NCBI GenBank assembly: GCA_023249475.1
Contig: JAHFCO010000007.1
Location: forward strand, 18,271-82,270
Direction of reading: 5' to 3'
Origin: Bacillota bacterium
GTDB lineage: Bacteria > Bacillota_I > Bacilli_A > Erysipelotrichales > Erysipelotrichaceae
DNA: 64,000 bases
Part shown: piece by piece, positions 43,493-58,693 of the stretch
Layout of the letters: each line of letters begins with the position of its first letter
Position numbering within the stretch: the first letter of the stretch is position 1
Made by a program: the position numbers and the translations under genes
The notes under the pieces: model-generated
Database searches by the model: none
Told to the model about the DNA's origin: nothing
What the model saw: the letters and a program-made list of their open reading frames with translations, nothing else

Positions 43493-44869
43493 ATGACCCT
43501 ACGTCATCTCGTTCAACCCTATCTTGGAACGAAGGAATTCTATAAAAAGGTATTATTGATTTCGCTTCCCCTCGCCCTTCAACAACTTCTGTCCTCGGCG
43601 ATGGGGATCGTCGATACGATGTTGGTCTCCAGTATCGGACAAGTGACCGCGGTCGGAACCGCCGCGCAGATCGATACGATGGCGATCACCGTGGCCTTCG
43701 GCGCCGCATCCGGGGCCGGCATCTTCATGACGCAGTTCTATGGCGCCCACGATATCGGTCGTCAACGCAAATCCTTCGGGTTGGGATTGGTGATGACGAG
43801 TCTGATCGCCCTTCTCTTCGCGACCGCCGCCTTCTTCTTCAGCGGACCGTTGTTGCGCTTCTATCTCGACGACCCGCAGGTCCTGGCCTATTCAAGCCAA
43901 TACCTCGGCGTCGCATTGTATGGATATCTTCCGACCATCCTGATGATGACCTTCAGTTTCGCCTATCGCTCCATCCATAAAACACATGTCCCGCTGATCA
44001 TCGGCACATCCGCGATGGCGCTGAAGATCTTCTTGAGTTATGTCTTGATCTTCGGGATGTTCGGCATGCCGGCACTGGGCGTGCGCGGCGCCGCCTTAGC
44101 GACCGTCATCTCGCAGACTTTGGGATTGATCACCTACATCGTCTATTCCTATCGAAGCAACCAACCGTTCATGGGGAGTCTGAGGGAAATGTTCGGGTTC
44201 AAGCGCGAGTTCGCCGCTTCGATCCTGAAGCGCTCCTATCCCTTGATCGTCAACGAAGCGTTCTTCGCGGTGGGGTCCACGTTATATATCCGCGCCTTCG
44301 GCAGCCTCGGCGCCCAGGCCATGGAAAGCTATTATGTGGGCAACCAGATCGCCAACCTCTTCCTCTTCATGATCCAGGGTATCAGCACCGCCAACGCGGC
44401 GATCCTGGGGGCCGAGTTGGGAAGCGGTTCACTGGAGCGTGCCAAGAAGACGGGCAACGCCTTCATCTCCGTCGCGGTGATCTTCTCGATCATCCTCTCG
44501 ATCAGCGTCCTCCTAGGGGCAAGCCCCTTGGTCGCGATGTTCAACCTGAGCGACCCCGTCGTCGTGACGCAGGCCGTCCTCATCGTCCGCGTATTCGCCG
44601 TACGGCTCTCATTGCGCCTATTCAACGTCATCATCTTCGGCTCGCTGCGTGCGGGCGGAGATTCCAAATTCCTGGCGTTCTTGGATTCCGGCATCCTCTG
44701 GCTGGTCGGCCTACCGACCGCGTTCTTCCTCGTTTCGATCGTCCGTATCGAAAGCATCGCCCTGGTCTTCCTTCTGGTCCAGGTCGAACAGCTGGTACGC
44801 GTCATCGTCGGCTTGAAACGCTATTTCTCAGGGGCATGGATCCGCAACCTAACGCTTGAAGTCAACTAA
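43493..44869 (+). CDS. MATE-family efflux transporter
   Basis: A 458-residue protein with twelve membrane helices in two similar halves. LISLPLALQQLLSSAMGIVDTMLVSSIGQVTAVGTAAQID at the N-terminus, GAASGAGIFMTQFYGAHD, and SYPLIVNEAFFAVGSTLYIRAFG at the start of the second half match the MATE family, which expels drugs or cations using Na+ or H+. It begins at the base after the tdk stop, so it is translated with it; an insertion relative to the Bacillus tdk-prfA order. Confidence 0.9.
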   Translation: MTLRHLVQPYLGTKEFYKKVLLISLPLALQQLLSSAMGIVDTMLVSSIGQVTAVGTAAQIDTMAITVAFGAASGAGIFMTQFYGAHDIGRQRKSFGLGLVMTSLIALLFATAAFFFSGPLLRFYLDDPQVLAYSSQYLGVALYGYLPTILMMTFSFAYRSIHKTHVPLIIGTSAMALKIFLSYVLIFGMFGMPALGVRGAALATVISQTLGLITYIVYSYRSNQPFMGSLREMFGFKREFAASILKRSYPLIVNEAFFAVGSTLYIRAFGSLGAQAMESYYVGNQIANLFLFMIQGISTANAAILGAELGSGSLERAKKTGNAFISVAVIFSIILSISVLLGASPLVAMFNLSDPVVVTQAVLIVRVFAVRLSLRLFNVIIFGSLRAGGDSKFLAFLDSGILWLVGLPTAFFLVSIVRIESIALVFLLVQVEQLVRVIVGLKRYFSGAWIRNLTLEVN

Positions 44870-44881
44870 AGGAGAAACCCC

Positions 44882-45951
<1,070 letters not shown>

Positions 45952-45955
<4 letters not shown>

Positions 45956-46806
45956 AACTAAGAACACTTTTAAAAACAGCACAAGAGAAACTCGTCGCCA
46001 ACGATCTTCCGGAATCCTATGCCAAACTGATGGCGAACGAACTTTTACTGCGCGAGGGGCGTAACCTTTACCTTGAAATGGAAAACGAGGCCGACGGAAT
46101 GTTTGTCGAGCTTTATAACGAGAAAATCGACAGGCTTTGTACACAGGAGCCCTTCGGGTATGTCTTAGGCACCCAATATTTCTATGGCCGTGATTTCATC
46201 GTGGATGAACGCGTCCTGATTCCGCGTCCGGAGACCGAAGAATTGGTCGCCAACCTGCTGGCGGATTTCGATGAGCGCTATGCGGATCGCGAATCCTTCG
46301 TCCTGGCGGACATCGGTACGGGAAGCGGCTGCCTGGCGATCAGTCTGAAACTGGAAGAACCGCGGCTTCAGGTCTACGCCGGGGACATCAGCGATAAAGC
46401 CATCGAAGTGGCGAAAGAGAATGCGGAAAAACTGGGCGCCGACATCGAATTCTTCTGCGGCGACCTGCTTGAACCCCTCAAAGAAAAAAACATCCGCTTG
46501 GATGTCCTGGTATGCAATCCCCCCTACATCCCCCAAGACGAATTGCTTGAGGAGAGCGTGAAGGGGTTCGAGCCCCATGTCGCCCTATTCGGCGGCGAGG
46601 ATGGATTGCTTTTCTATAAACGCATCTTCGAAGATGCGGACAAGATCGTCAATCCCGGCGGGATGCTTGGCTTCGAGATCGGATGGAATCAAGGGGAAAT
46701 CTTAACGCGACTCGCGAAAGAAGCCCTCCCAGACGACGAAATCATCATACGTCAAGACATGCATGGCAAAGACCGGATGTTGATGATTTATCGCACTGCA
46801 AAGTAA
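45952..46806 (+). CDS. prmC: Release factor glutamine methyltransferase
   Basis: A 284-residue SAM-dependent methyltransferase that methylates the GGQ glutamine of release factors. Motif I LADIGTGSGCLAISL, the DxxR-like GDISDKAIEVA, and the substrate-binding CNPPYIP are clear; the N-terminal 90 residues form the helical release-factor-binding domain. Coupled to prfA by ATGA overlap. Confidence 0.96.
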
Positions 46807-46832
46807 AAGGGTCCCGTCAAACGGGACCCTTT
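46806..46832. terminator. Bidirectional terminator after prmC
   Basis: Twelve-base-pair stem AAAGGGTCCCGT / ACGGGACCCTTT with CAA loop. It ends both prmC and the convergent XRE gene. Confidence 0.9.
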
Positions 46833-47229
46833 ATTGTTCAAGATCGGTTTTGTTTGTGAAGCGACGCGCGGCGATTTGGATCATGGCCAAGACATCCGTA
46901 CTAAGCGCGACCAACTCGATTTCGTCGAGCGATTGCGGGTCGTATCCCAGCCGATCGCCGATGACACGATGTTTCACCAAGCGGATCACCAGGTCCTCGG
47001 CCGTGACATATTCGCCGGACTCCTCGGAGACGACCAAATCGTGTCCGATCAGGTAATCGACGCTCACATTGAAATAGGAAGCGATCGAAGACAACACGTC
47101 CGCCGGGGGCATGCCTAGTCCGTTCTCCCACTTCGCGATGGATTGTTGGGAATAATGCAAAAAATCCGCCAACGCCTGTTGGCTGATTTCCTTGGATTCC
47201 CGCAATGCCTTCAGTCGCAAAGAGAACAT
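46831..47229 (-). CDS. XRE-family transcriptional regulator
   Basis: A 132-residue protein with an N-terminal Cro/CI helix-turn-helix (LRLKALRESKEISQQALADFLHYSQQSIAKWENGLGMPPADVLSSIASYFNVSVDYLIG) and a short C-terminal helical part of unknown role. The start ATG at 47229 has AAAGGGG before it; the longer frame to 47265 is not supported. Targets unknown; the gene sits between prmC and an unknown small gene. Confidence 0.9.
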   Translation of the reverse strand: MFSLRLKALRESKEISQQALADFLHYSQQSIAKWENGLGMPPADVLSSIASYFNVSVDYLIGHDLVVSEESGEYVTAEDLVIRLVKHRVIGDRLGYDPQSLDEIELVALSTDVLAMIQIAARRFTNKTDLEQ

Positions 47230-47308
47230 CGAAATCGCCCCTTTCCGACAAATTATACTACCCACGATAGTTTCCGATTCATTTTACTGCGAATCGGTGT
47301 AATCCGTC

Positions 47309-47337
47309 TTGACAACAACCCACAGTGGTAATAGGAT
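47309..47337 (+). promoter_or_regulatory. Promoter of the small unknown gene at 47364
   Basis: TTGACA (47309-47314), 17-base spacer, TAGGAT (47332-47337). Confidence 0.5.
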
Positions 47338-47363
47338 GGAAAAACCACGATGGAGGGAAGGAA

Positions 47364-47669
47364 ATGGACTGGAGGAGTGAAGCTTTCGGCATCGACGTGA
47401 GGGAAGAAGTGAAAGCCTGGACCCGTAAGATCCTGGATCAGGAATCAAGCTTCGATACGATCCGATTGAGCGGTGCGGGGATCAAGAACGAGGACGGCGA
47501 ATCGATCTCGAGCGAGGGATTTCGCTTGAAGCAAAGCGAAATCCACTACATCAAGAAACGGATCCTGAAGTCAGGTGGTTCAAGGTGGAAGTGTGAAACA
47601 AGGATCGTCGAAGGGGACGGTGAAAACTTCGGGAAAGTCGATGTGTTGACGAAGGTCGATCCACGCTGA
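47364..47669 (+). CDS. Unknown 101-residue protein
   Basis: I do not recognise this protein. It is hydrophilic, begins MDWRSEAFGIDVREEVKAW, has no membrane segment and no cysteine motif beyond a single Cys. The start follows GGAGGGAAGG; a longer frame from 47325 begins upstream of the ribosome site. It has its own promoter and terminator, so it is probably a monocistronic gene. Confidence 0.6.
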   Translation: MDWRSEAFGIDVREEVKAWTRKILDQESSFDTIRLSGAGIKNEDGESISSEGFRLKQSEIHYIKKRILKSGGSRWKCETRIVEGDGENFGKVDVLTKVDPR

Positions 47670-47699
47670 AGCGGTGGGACGACGGAATGGACACAATGC

Positions 47700-47728
47700 A
47701 CGGGTGATGGAACATTTCACCCGTTTTT
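47700..47728 (+). terminator. Terminator before ywlC
   Basis: Eight-base-pair stem ACGGGTGA / TCACCCGT with a nine-base loop, then TTTTT. Serves the gene at 47364. Confidence 0.85.
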
Positions 47729-47781
47729 CCTTGTGCCTCCCCACGATTATGGTAAAATAAGTGCAGAAAAACGGAGGGCTT

Positions 47782-48408
47782 ATGGAAACCTTACGCTTGC
47801 AGGCGCACCAGTTGAAACAAGTGGCAGAAATCCTCAACCGCGGCGGCGTGGTGGCTTTTCCGACCGACACGGTGTATGGCCTCGCAGTGCGTAGCGATGA
47901 TCCCGTAGCCATCCAACGAATGAAAGATGCGAAACAGCGCCCGGAATCCAAACCCTTTCCGATGATGGTCGGTTCGCTTTCACAGATCGAAGCCGTCGCT
48001 TCGCTCAGCGAGAGGGAAATCCGATTGATTCGACGGTGGATGCCGGGTGCTTTAACGATGATTTTCAATAAGAAGCCGGAAGTGTCCGAGGTGGTCACCA
48101 ACGGATTCGAGACGATCGGGATCCGGATGCCGGACGATCCCTGGATCCTTGAACTGATCAAGGAGATGGGATGCGGCTTGCTTGTCCCAAGCGCAAACCT
48201 CAGCGGGGAACCGCCGGCCAGCGATGGCGATGAAGTGTTGCGTCAACTGGACGGACGGATCGACGCGGTCGTGCTGGGTCGATCGGGGGCGCAGACGGCG
48301 TCCACCATCATCGATGCACGCGAGAAGCAAATCAAAGTGATCCGGCAAGGGAAGATCCGATTGGAAGAAATCCTGGAATCGTTAAATGAAAGCGAGGAAG
48401 AACGATGA
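47782..48408 (+). CDS. ywlC: L-threonylcarbamoyladenylate synthase (Sua5/YwlC/TsaC)
   Basis: A 208-residue enzyme that makes threonylcarbamoyl-AMP from threonine, bicarbonate and ATP for the t6A37 modification of ANN-decoding tRNAs. FPTDTVYGLAV, the KxRP-like KQRPESKPFPMMV, PGALTMIF and the nucleotide-binding LLVPSANLSGEPPASD are typical. This is the short form without the C-terminal Sua5 domain. ATG 47782 follows CGGAGG; a GTG at 47761 precedes it. Overlaps rpiB by four bases. Confidence 0.95.
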   Translation: METLRLQAHQLKQVAEILNRGGVVAFPTDTVYGLAVRSDDPVAIQRMKDAKQRPESKPFPMMVGSLSQIEAVASLSEREIRLIRRWMPGALTMIFNKKPEVSEVVTNGFETIGIRMPDDPWILELIKEMGCGLLVPSANLSGEPPASDGDEVLRQLDGRIDAVVLGRSGAQTASTIIDAREKQIKVIRQGKIRLEEILESLNESEEER

Positions 48409-48872
48409 AAATCGCATTGGCATGTGACCACGGAGCCTTCGACCATAAAGAGGCGATCCGCGAAGAATTATTGAAAAGAGGGTTCGAAATCGAGGATTTC
48501 GGCTGTTATTCCAGCGCAAGCGTGGATTATCCCGACACGGTGTATCCCGCGGTCAAATCCGTCGCGACCGGGAAGAACGACTTCGGGGTCGTCCTCTGCG
48601 GTACCGGGATCGGGGCGTCGATCGTCGCGAACAAGGTCAAGGGCATCCGTTGCGCCTTGGTCTATGACACCCAGACCGCCGCGATCACCCGCGAACACAA
48701 CAACACCAACGTTTTGGCGATGGGCGGACGACTGGTCACGCCGGACGAAGCGGTCGAGATCGCTCTGACCTGGTTGAACACCCTGTATCCCGCCGACCCG
48801 CGCCATCAACGCAGGATCGATAAAATCACGGCCGTCGAGGCGAAGGAGGGCGAACACGATGAAAGATGTTGA
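48405..48872 (+). CDS. rpiB: Ribose 5-phosphate isomerase B
   Basis: A 155-residue RpiB/LacAB-family isomerase interconverting ribose 5-phosphate and ribulose 5-phosphate. [17 protein letters not shown], the active-site cysteine in [18 protein letters not shown], and [13 protein letters not shown] fit. Coupled to ywlC by ATGA and to glyA by a 14-base overlap. Confidence 0.95.
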   Translation: MKIALACDHGAFDHKEAIREELLKRGFEIEDFGCYSSASVDYPDTVYPAVKSVATGKNDFGVVLCGTGIGASIVANKVKGIRCALVYDTQTAAITREHNNTNVLAMGGRLVTPDEAVEIALTWLNTLYPADPRHQRRIDKITAVEAKEGEHDERC

Positions 48873-50082
48873 ACTGCGCGAGGCGATTGAACGAGAAGCA
48901 TTGCGCCAACAAGAAAACATCGAATTGATCGCGTCGGAGAACTATGTCTCCAAAGACGTCATGGAAGCGGTCGGAAGCATCCTCACCAACAAATACGCGG
49001 AAGGCTATCCCCATAAACGCTATTACGGGGGTTGCGAATACGTGGATGAAGTCGAAGAGCTGGCCAGGACACGGGCATGCGAACTGTTCGGGGCGGAGCA
49101 CGCCAACGTACAACCCCACAGCGGATCCCAGGCGAACATGGGGGTCTACCTCAGCATCCTGAACTATAAGGATAAAGTGCTGGGGATGGATCTTAGCGCC
49201 GGGGGACATTTGACCCACGGACATCCGCTGAACTTTTCAGGCATGCTGTATGAGTTTCACGGCTACGGGGTCGACCCGATCAACCATCGCATCGACTATG
49301 ACGCACTGCGTACACAAGCGATCGAACTGAAACCGAAACTGATCGTCGCCGGGGCGAGCGCCTATCCCTTTATTCTCGAATTCGAGAAATTCAGGGAAAT
49401 CGCCGATGAAGTCGGGGCGTACCTGATGGTCGACATGGCGCACATCGCCGGCTTGGTCGCGACCGGACATCATCCCTCCCCGATCCCCTATGCGGATTTC
49501 GTCACCACGACGACACATAAAACCTTGCGCGGTCCGCGCGGCGGCATGATCCTCTGCAAGAAGCAATACGCGGAAATCCTCGACAAACGGGTTTTCCCGG
49601 GCATGCAGGGCGGCCCCTTGATGCACGTGATCGCCGGGAAGGCGGCTTGTTTCCATGAAGACCTGCAGCCCTCCTTCACCGAATACAGCGCCCAGATCCT
49701 GAAGAACATGCAGGCGTTGTGCGGACAACTGATCCTTGAAGGATTCACCTTGGTCGGCGGCGGAAGCGAAAACCACATGTGCCTGGTCGACGTGAAACGT
49801 TCGGTCGGACTGAGCGGGAAAGTCAGCGAAAAGTTGTTGGACTCCGTCGGGATCACCTGCAATAAGAACGCCATCCCCTTCGATACGGAAAAACCCTTCA
49901 CGACCAGCGGGATCCGGCTGGGATCCCCCGCGATGACGACGCGCGGCATGAAAGAAGAAGAATTCAGACAAATCGCGATCTTCATCGCCAACACATTGAA
50001 ACATCCCGAAGATACCGAGCTGCACGCGGAAATCCTGAAGGAAGTCCGCGCGTTGACGCGCCGTTTCCCGGTCGATTGTTAA
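48859..50082 (+). CDS. glyA: Serine hydroxymethyltransferase
   Basis: A 407-residue PLP enzyme that interconverts serine and glycine with transfer of one carbon to tetrahydrofolate. Seen: [31 protein letters not shown], and the PLP lysine Lys221 in [20 protein letters not shown] within rpiB supplies the ribosome site. Member of the ywlC-rpiB-glyA-upp operon. Confidence 0.97.
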   Translation: MKDVELREAIEREALRQQENIELIASENYVSKDVMEAVGSILTNKYAEGYPHKRYYGGCEYVDEVEELARTRACELFGAEHANVQPHSGSQANMGVYLSILNYKDKVLGMDLSAGGHLTHGHPLNFSGMLYEFHGYGVDPINHRIDYDALRTQAIELKPKLIVAGASAYPFILEFEKFREIADEVGAYLMVDMAHIAGLVATGHHPSPIPYADFVTTTTHKTLRGPRGGMILCKKQYAEILDKRVFPGMQGGPLMHVIAGKAACFHEDLQPSFTEYSAQILKNMQALCGQLILEGFTLVGGGSENHMCLVDVKRSVGLSGKVSEKLLDSVGITCNKNAIPFDTEKPFTTSGIRLGSPAMTTRGMKEEEFRQIAIFIANTLKHPEDTELHAEILKEVRALTRRFPVDC

Positions 50083-50098
50083 ACAAGGAGGAAGAAAC

Positions 50099-50719
50099 AT
50101 GCTTACCGTACTTCATCACCCCCTGATTACCCACAAACTGACGCAAATGCGTAAAGAATCCACCGGGACCAAGGACTTCAGACAGAACCTCGACGAAATC
50201 GCAGGCTTGATGGCGTTTGAAATCACGCGCGACCTGCCGTTGAACCCCATCGAAATCAAAACCCCGGTCGCGCCCTGCCTGACCCAGGAATTGGCCAAGG
50301 AAATCGTATTGGTCCCCATATTGCGTGCCGGCCTCGGCATGGTCAACGGGATCCGCGATCTGATCCCCACGGCGAAAGTCGGACACATCGGACTCTACCG
50401 CGATGAAGAAACGTTGGAACCGCACGAATATTTCGCGAAGTTCCCCTCGAACATGCCGGAGTCGGTCGTCATGGTCCTCGACCCGATGTTGGCGACGGGC
50501 GGATCCGCCTCCGCCGCGATCACGCTCCTGAAAAAACGCGGTGCGTCGATCATCAAACTGGTCTGCCTAGTCGGTGCTCCGGAGGGCGTCAAACGCATCG
50601 AAGAAGATCATCCGGACGTGGATGTCTACCTTGCGGCCTTGGATGAAAAACTCAATGAAAAAGGGTATATCGTTCCGGGACTTGGCGACGCGGGCGACCG
50701 GATCTTTGGAACCAAGTAG
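50099..50719 (+). CDS. upp: Uracil phosphoribosyltransferase
   Basis: A 206-residue enzyme that makes UMP from uracil and PRPP. The PRPP loop is [19 protein letters not shown], and the uracil-binding C-terminus is [22 protein letters not shown] precedes the start. The position before the ATP synthase operon is that of Bacillus. Confidence 0.97.
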   Translation: MLTVLHHPLITHKLTQMRKESTGTKDFRQNLDEIAGLMAFEITRDLPLNPIEIKTPVAPCLTQELAKEIVLVPILRAGLGMVNGIRDLIPTAKVGHIGLYRDEETLEPHEYFAKFPSNMPESVVMVLDPMLATGGSASAAITLLKKRGASIIKLVCLVGAPEGVKRIEEDHPDVDVYLAALDEKLNEKGYIVPGLGDAGDRIFGTK

Positions 50720-50734
50720 GAAGTTCGACTTTTC

Positions 50735-50765
50735 ATCCCCCGTTCTACACAGAACGGGGGATTTA
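50735..50765 (+). terminator. Terminator after upp
   Basis: Twelve-base-pair stem ATCCCCCGTTCT / AGAACGGGGGAT with ACAC loop; the T-run is short (TTTAT), so some read-through into the atp operon is possible. Confidence 0.7.
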
Positions 50766-50802
50766 TGCTATCATTGTTGCGTATTGAAACAGGAGTGAAA
50801 CG

Positions 50803-51162
50803 ATGGATGATTTCTTAAGCAATCACGTAAAAGGGAGTTTGCGGTCGGGGTTGATCCTCGGCGTACTTTTGGTCGTGATCAAGGCAAGTTGGGGGATCGG
50901 CTTTCTCGCCGGCTTCGCCGCTTCGCTGATCCACTTCCAACTGACATCCAATTATGTCTCCGGAATCCTTCATCTGCGCTATCACAAGCGCTTCACCACC
51001 TATCTTTTTTTTGCGGCGGCGACGATGTTCCTCGGCGTCCCCTTGTTGATCGCGATCTTGTATCCGACTTGGATCAATGTCTTCGCGGCGACGGCGGGCC
51101 TGCTGTTCTTCAAGTACCGCTTGTTTGTCAAAGAGATTTTCTTTCGTAAAAAGGAGGAATGA
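50803..51162 (+). CDS. atpI: AtpI-like ATP synthase subunit I
   Basis: A 119-residue membrane protein with four hydrophobic segments, first gene of the atp operon. It has the AtpI position and topology; AtpI assists assembly of the c-ring and may aid Mg2+ or Na+ handling. Sequence similarity is weak, so identification rests on position, size and topology. One base separates it from atpB. Confidence 0.7.
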   Translation: MDDFLSNHVKGSLRSGLILGVLLVVIKASWGIGFLAGFAASLIHFQLTSNYVSGILHLRYHKRFTTYLFFAAATMFLGVPLLIAILYPTWINVFAATAGLLFFKYRLFVKEIFFRKKEE

Positions 51163-51163
51163 A

Positions 51164-51871
51164 ATGATCAATTTCCTCAGTGTACCGGTGTTGAAGGTAC
51201 AGGTCGAAGTGTTTTCGATCCTCATCGTATTCGGCGTGATCCTTCTGTTTATGATCTATGCGAACGTCCAACTTAAAAAGGCGGACCCCTTCGCAAGACC
51301 GACGGGCGTCGTACTCTTCTGTACGATCTACGTCGAGTTCATACGCAAACTCACCGTCGACAACATGGGTAAAAAAGCGGGCATGCGCTACGCGCCGTAC
51401 ATCGGTTCGATCGCGGTCTACATGCTGCTAAGCAATCTGTCGGGCTTGTTCGGACTGGCACAGCCAACCGCGAACTATAGCGTGACCTTGACGCTTGCGC
51501 TGATCACCTTCGTACTGATCCAGTACACCAACTACCGCACCAACGGCTTGAAACAGTTTTTCCACCGTTTCATCGAGCCGTATCCGCCGTTTATCATCAT
51601 GAACATCTTCGGCACGATCGCCCCGTTGATCTCGATGTCCCTCCGTCTCTTCGGAAACATCACCAGCGGATCGACCTTGATGATGTTGTTCTACGCCTTT
51701 ACGGGATTCCTCTCCGGATTCGTCCCGTTCATCGGTAAGTTCGACTTCATCGGCGTGATCATCGCCCCGGCCTTCCACGCCTACTTCGACGTGTTCGCCG
51801 GATTCATCCAAACGTATATATTCTTAATGCTGACCACCATTTTCATCGGGATTGAACTTCCCCAGGAATAG
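51164..51871 (+). CDS. atpB: ATP synthase Fo subunit a
   Basis: A 235-residue membrane protein forming the ion half-channels. The essential arginine is in SMSLRLFGNITSGS, and the C-terminal helix ends in HAYFDVFAGFIQTYIFLMLTTIFIG. AAAGGAGG overlaps the end of atpI; longer frames upstream are ignored. Confidence 0.95.
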   Translation: MINFLSVPVLKVQVEVFSILIVFGVILLFMIYANVQLKKADPFARPTGVVLFCTIYVEFIRKLTVDNMGKKAGMRYAPYIGSIAVYMLLSNLSGLFGLAQPTANYSVTLTLALITFVLIQYTNYRTNGLKQFFHRFIEPYPPFIIMNIFGTIAPLISMSLRLFGNITSGSTLMMLFYAFTGFLSGFVPFIGKFDFIGVIIAPAFHAYFDVFAGFIQTYIFLMLTTIFIGIELPQE

Positions 51872-51887
51872 TCAAAAGGAGGACTAA

Positions 51888-52124
<237 letters not shown>

Positions 52125-52154
52125 GTCTTAACCTATCGGAAAGCAGGTGAACCC

Positions 52155-52657
52155 ATGGATTTGGATATCGCAGGGAAACTATTCCCGAATCCTCTCACGA
52201 TGCTCATCCAGCTTACGGCCACCGGTCTTTTATTCTACTGGTTCAAGCGCTTATTATGGAAACCGACTTTAGCCTATCTCGAGAAACGTGCCGATTATGC
52301 GGAACGTCAGTTGAGGGAAGCCGACGAAGCCAACGAAGCCGCGAAGAAACTGGAGACCGAAGCCGAAAGCAAGTTAGTTGCGGCCGCCCACGAGGCGATG
52401 CAGCTGGTTGAACGCGGGAAAGAAGAAGGTCAGCGTGTCAAAGAGAAATTGACCGCCGACGGAAAACGTGAAGCCGACCTGAAACTACAGGCCGCCATCC
52501 GTGAAATCACATATCAACGTCAGCAAATGGACGACAGCATCCAATCCGAAATCGTGGATGTCGCCCTTTTGGCTGCGCAAAAACTGATCGAAGGACGGGT
52601 CGACGAAGACAGCGACCGTGCGTTGATCGAGAAGTTCATGAAGGACGTGCGTAGCTA

Positions 52658-52658
<1 letters not shown>
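52155..52658 (+). CDS. atpF: ATP synthase Fo subunit b
   Basis: A 167-residue stator subunit with one N-terminal membrane helix (about 15-33) and a long charged helix rich in Ala, Glu and Lys. AAAGCAGGTG precedes the start; the stop overlaps the atpH start by one base (TAATG). Confidence 0.93.
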
Positions 52659-54722
<2,064 letters not shown>

Positions 54723-54723
54723 G

Positions 54724-56980
<2,257 letters not shown>

Positions 56981-56981
56981 T

Positions 56982-57371
56982 ATGTTCACTCTGAACATGA
57001 TCACCCCCCACGGGAAACCGCGCAAAGTCCAAACCGTGATCTGCAACCTGGTGACCCCCCAAGGACAAATGGGGATATTGGCCCATCACATGCCCTTGGT
57101 GACGATGGTCGACATCTCGATGATGACGACGATCGAGAACGGGGTGCGCACCGAGTATGCGGTCGCCGGCGGATTGTTCTTCTTCAAGGACAACGAAGCC
57201 ACGATCCTCAGCGACGCCATCGAAAGCGAAGCCGAAATCGATGTCAAACGTGCCCAGGAAGCCAAGGAACGAGCGGAGGAACGACTCCGCTCCAAGGATC
57301 CCGACATCGACATCAAACGCGCCGAAATCGCCCTTCGCAAAGCCATCAACCGCATCAACGTCTCCCAATAG
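56982..57371 (+). CDS. atpC: ATP synthase F1 subunit epsilon
   Basis: A 129-residue subunit: N-terminal beta-sandwich (ICNLVTPQGQMGILAHHMPLVTMV, AVAGGLFFFKDNEATIL) and C-terminal two-helix inhibitory domain. Last gene of the atp operon, closed by a strong terminator. Confidence 0.94.
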   Translation: MFTLNMITPHGKPRKVQTVICNLVTPQGQMGILAHHMPLVTMVDISMMTTIENGVRTEYAVAGGLFFFKDNEATILSDAIESEAEIDVKRAQEAKERAEERLRSKDPDIDIKRAEIALRKAINRINVSQ

Positions 57372-57392
57372 GAAGCTTCGGCTTCCTTTTTT
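57371..57392 (+). terminator. Terminator of the atp operon
   Basis: Six-base-pair stem GGAAGC / GCTTCC capped by a TTCG tetraloop, followed by six T residues. Confidence 0.9.
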
Positions 57393-57467
57393 CTTGTTTT
57401 TTGCGCTTTCCCATCATTTCCCATGAAAATCATCCATAATCCACGCTATGATAGAAGAGAGGTGACC

Positions 57468-58403
57468 ATGGACGTACTTACCTACCTAAAACATCATATC
57501 TCAAGCCTGGATTTCAGCGACGAAGAGAATCTGCGACTCGCTTATTTTAAGGATGTCTCAAGCCACAACGTCTATCGTTTCCACTACTATCGGAAAGACC
57601 TTGTCAAGGAAATCTACCAAAAGGAAGTGGTGGAAATGATCGAAGGCCGGACACTCAGCGGGGATACGGAAATCGTGGAATACTTCCAGTGGATCGCCGA
57701 TTTGTTCGAGAAGGCTTCGACAATGACCCAGGAAGAGTTGAAACGCGGGATTGCGGAGACCTACTTGAAACTCGGCGTCACTTCGATCGTGTTCGAAGAC
57801 CTTGAAACCAAAGGATTGCAATCCTTGGCTTCCCTCCAACGCGAAGTCAACGGCGAAGGGTTTCTAAAACGCGTCTCCTTCTTTGACGATGTGGAAGGGT
57901 TGGACCTGGATGAATTCATGGATATCTTCCCGATGGAAGTCACGGAATTCGACAAGAACGAGTTCAGCGATTATGGCGATGAGGAAGTACAATACACGGA
58001 AAGCGAACTGGCGGAAATCATTTCCCAACTGAAACTCAACCTTGCCGAAATCCCGTCCGATCTCGACCATGAACCGGATCTGATGGACAACGAAGAAGAT
58101 ACCCGTACCCAAGACCAACGCGTGGCCGACCATCTTCAAGACATGGTCCGACATATCGAGAACACGAAAGAAAGACATACGTCCCACGGACGCTTCCCCT
58201 TCGACTTCACGATCCATCGGATCCGCTGGTTCATCGATGAAGAGTCGCTGGGCCTGGACCCTGAACATCTCTCGACATTCCTTGACCATGTCAGAAAAAC
58301 AACGGTTCCCGGATTCACCTTTACGGTCGATGCCAACGTCATCGACGGGAACTTCGACGCCGACATCAAAATCCTGACCTATGTCGACAATGCGAAAAAC
58401 TAA
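57468..58403 (+). CDS. Unknown acidic soluble protein between atpC and DUF1146
   Basis: A 311-residue protein that I do not recognise. It is predicted to be soluble, strongly acidic in the middle (about 165-230, with many Asp and Glu), with a conserved-looking C-terminal segment FPFDFTIHRIRWFIDEESLGLDPEHLSTF. No signal peptide or membrane helix. The start ATG 57468 follows AGAGAGGTGA; the frame upstream to 57423 is not used. A DUF1146 gene follows after 14 bases, so the two share a transcript. Confidence 0.65.
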   Translation: MDVLTYLKHHISSLDFSDEENLRLAYFKDVSSHNVYRFHYYRKDLVKEIYQKEVVEMIEGRTLSGDTEIVEYFQWIADLFEKASTMTQEELKRGIAETYLKLGVTSIVFEDLETKGLQSLASLQREVNGEGFLKRVSFFDDVEGLDLDEFMDIFPMEVTEFDKNEFSDYGDEEVQYTESELAEIISQLKLNLAEIPSDLDHEPDLMDNEEDTRTQDQRVADHLQDMVRHIENTKERHTSHGRFPFDFTIHRIRWFIDEESLGLDPEHLSTFLDHVRKTTVPGFTFTVDANVIDGNFDADIKILTYVDNAKN

Positions 58404-58417
58404 AAGGAGGGCAAAGC

Positions 58418-58618
58418 ATGACAGAAGAAATCATCCGCGTATTGGCGTATTTCTTTGGATTCGCCGTCAGCCTCTACGCCTTGACGGCGCTTGATTTCAA
58501 CCGCTTCCTACGTAAAAACAGACCGGTTCCCGCCCAGATCCTGATGATCTTGTTGGCGATGGCGCTGGGTACCTTGTTCGCCCAGTTTTTACTCGCGCTA
58601 CGCATCACGCTCAACTAA
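58418..58618 (+). CDS. ywzB: DUF1146 / YwzB-family small membrane protein
   Basis: A 66-residue protein with two membrane helices separated by DFNRFLRKNRPVPAQIL, the DUF1146 signature (LDFNRFLRKN…A..L..L..ALGTL.AQF). Its function is unknown; in Bacillus it also follows the atp operon. AAAAGGAGGG precedes the start. Confidence 0.87.
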   Translation: MTEEIIRVLAYFFGFAVSLYALTALDFNRFLRKNRPVPAQILMILLAMALGTLFAQFLLALRITLN

Positions 58619-58653
58619 TTCATTTGGGTTTCACGTGTTAAAAAGTCGTTTTG

Positions 58654-58662
58654 TGCTATAAT
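58654..58662 (+). promoter_or_regulatory. Extended -10 promoter of the mreB/mbl gene
   Basis: TGCTATAAT (TG-N-TATAAT), 31 bases before the start codon. Confidence 0.65.
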
Positions 58663-58693
58663 ATGATTTGCCTAGTGAACGGAGGTAGAGTTC

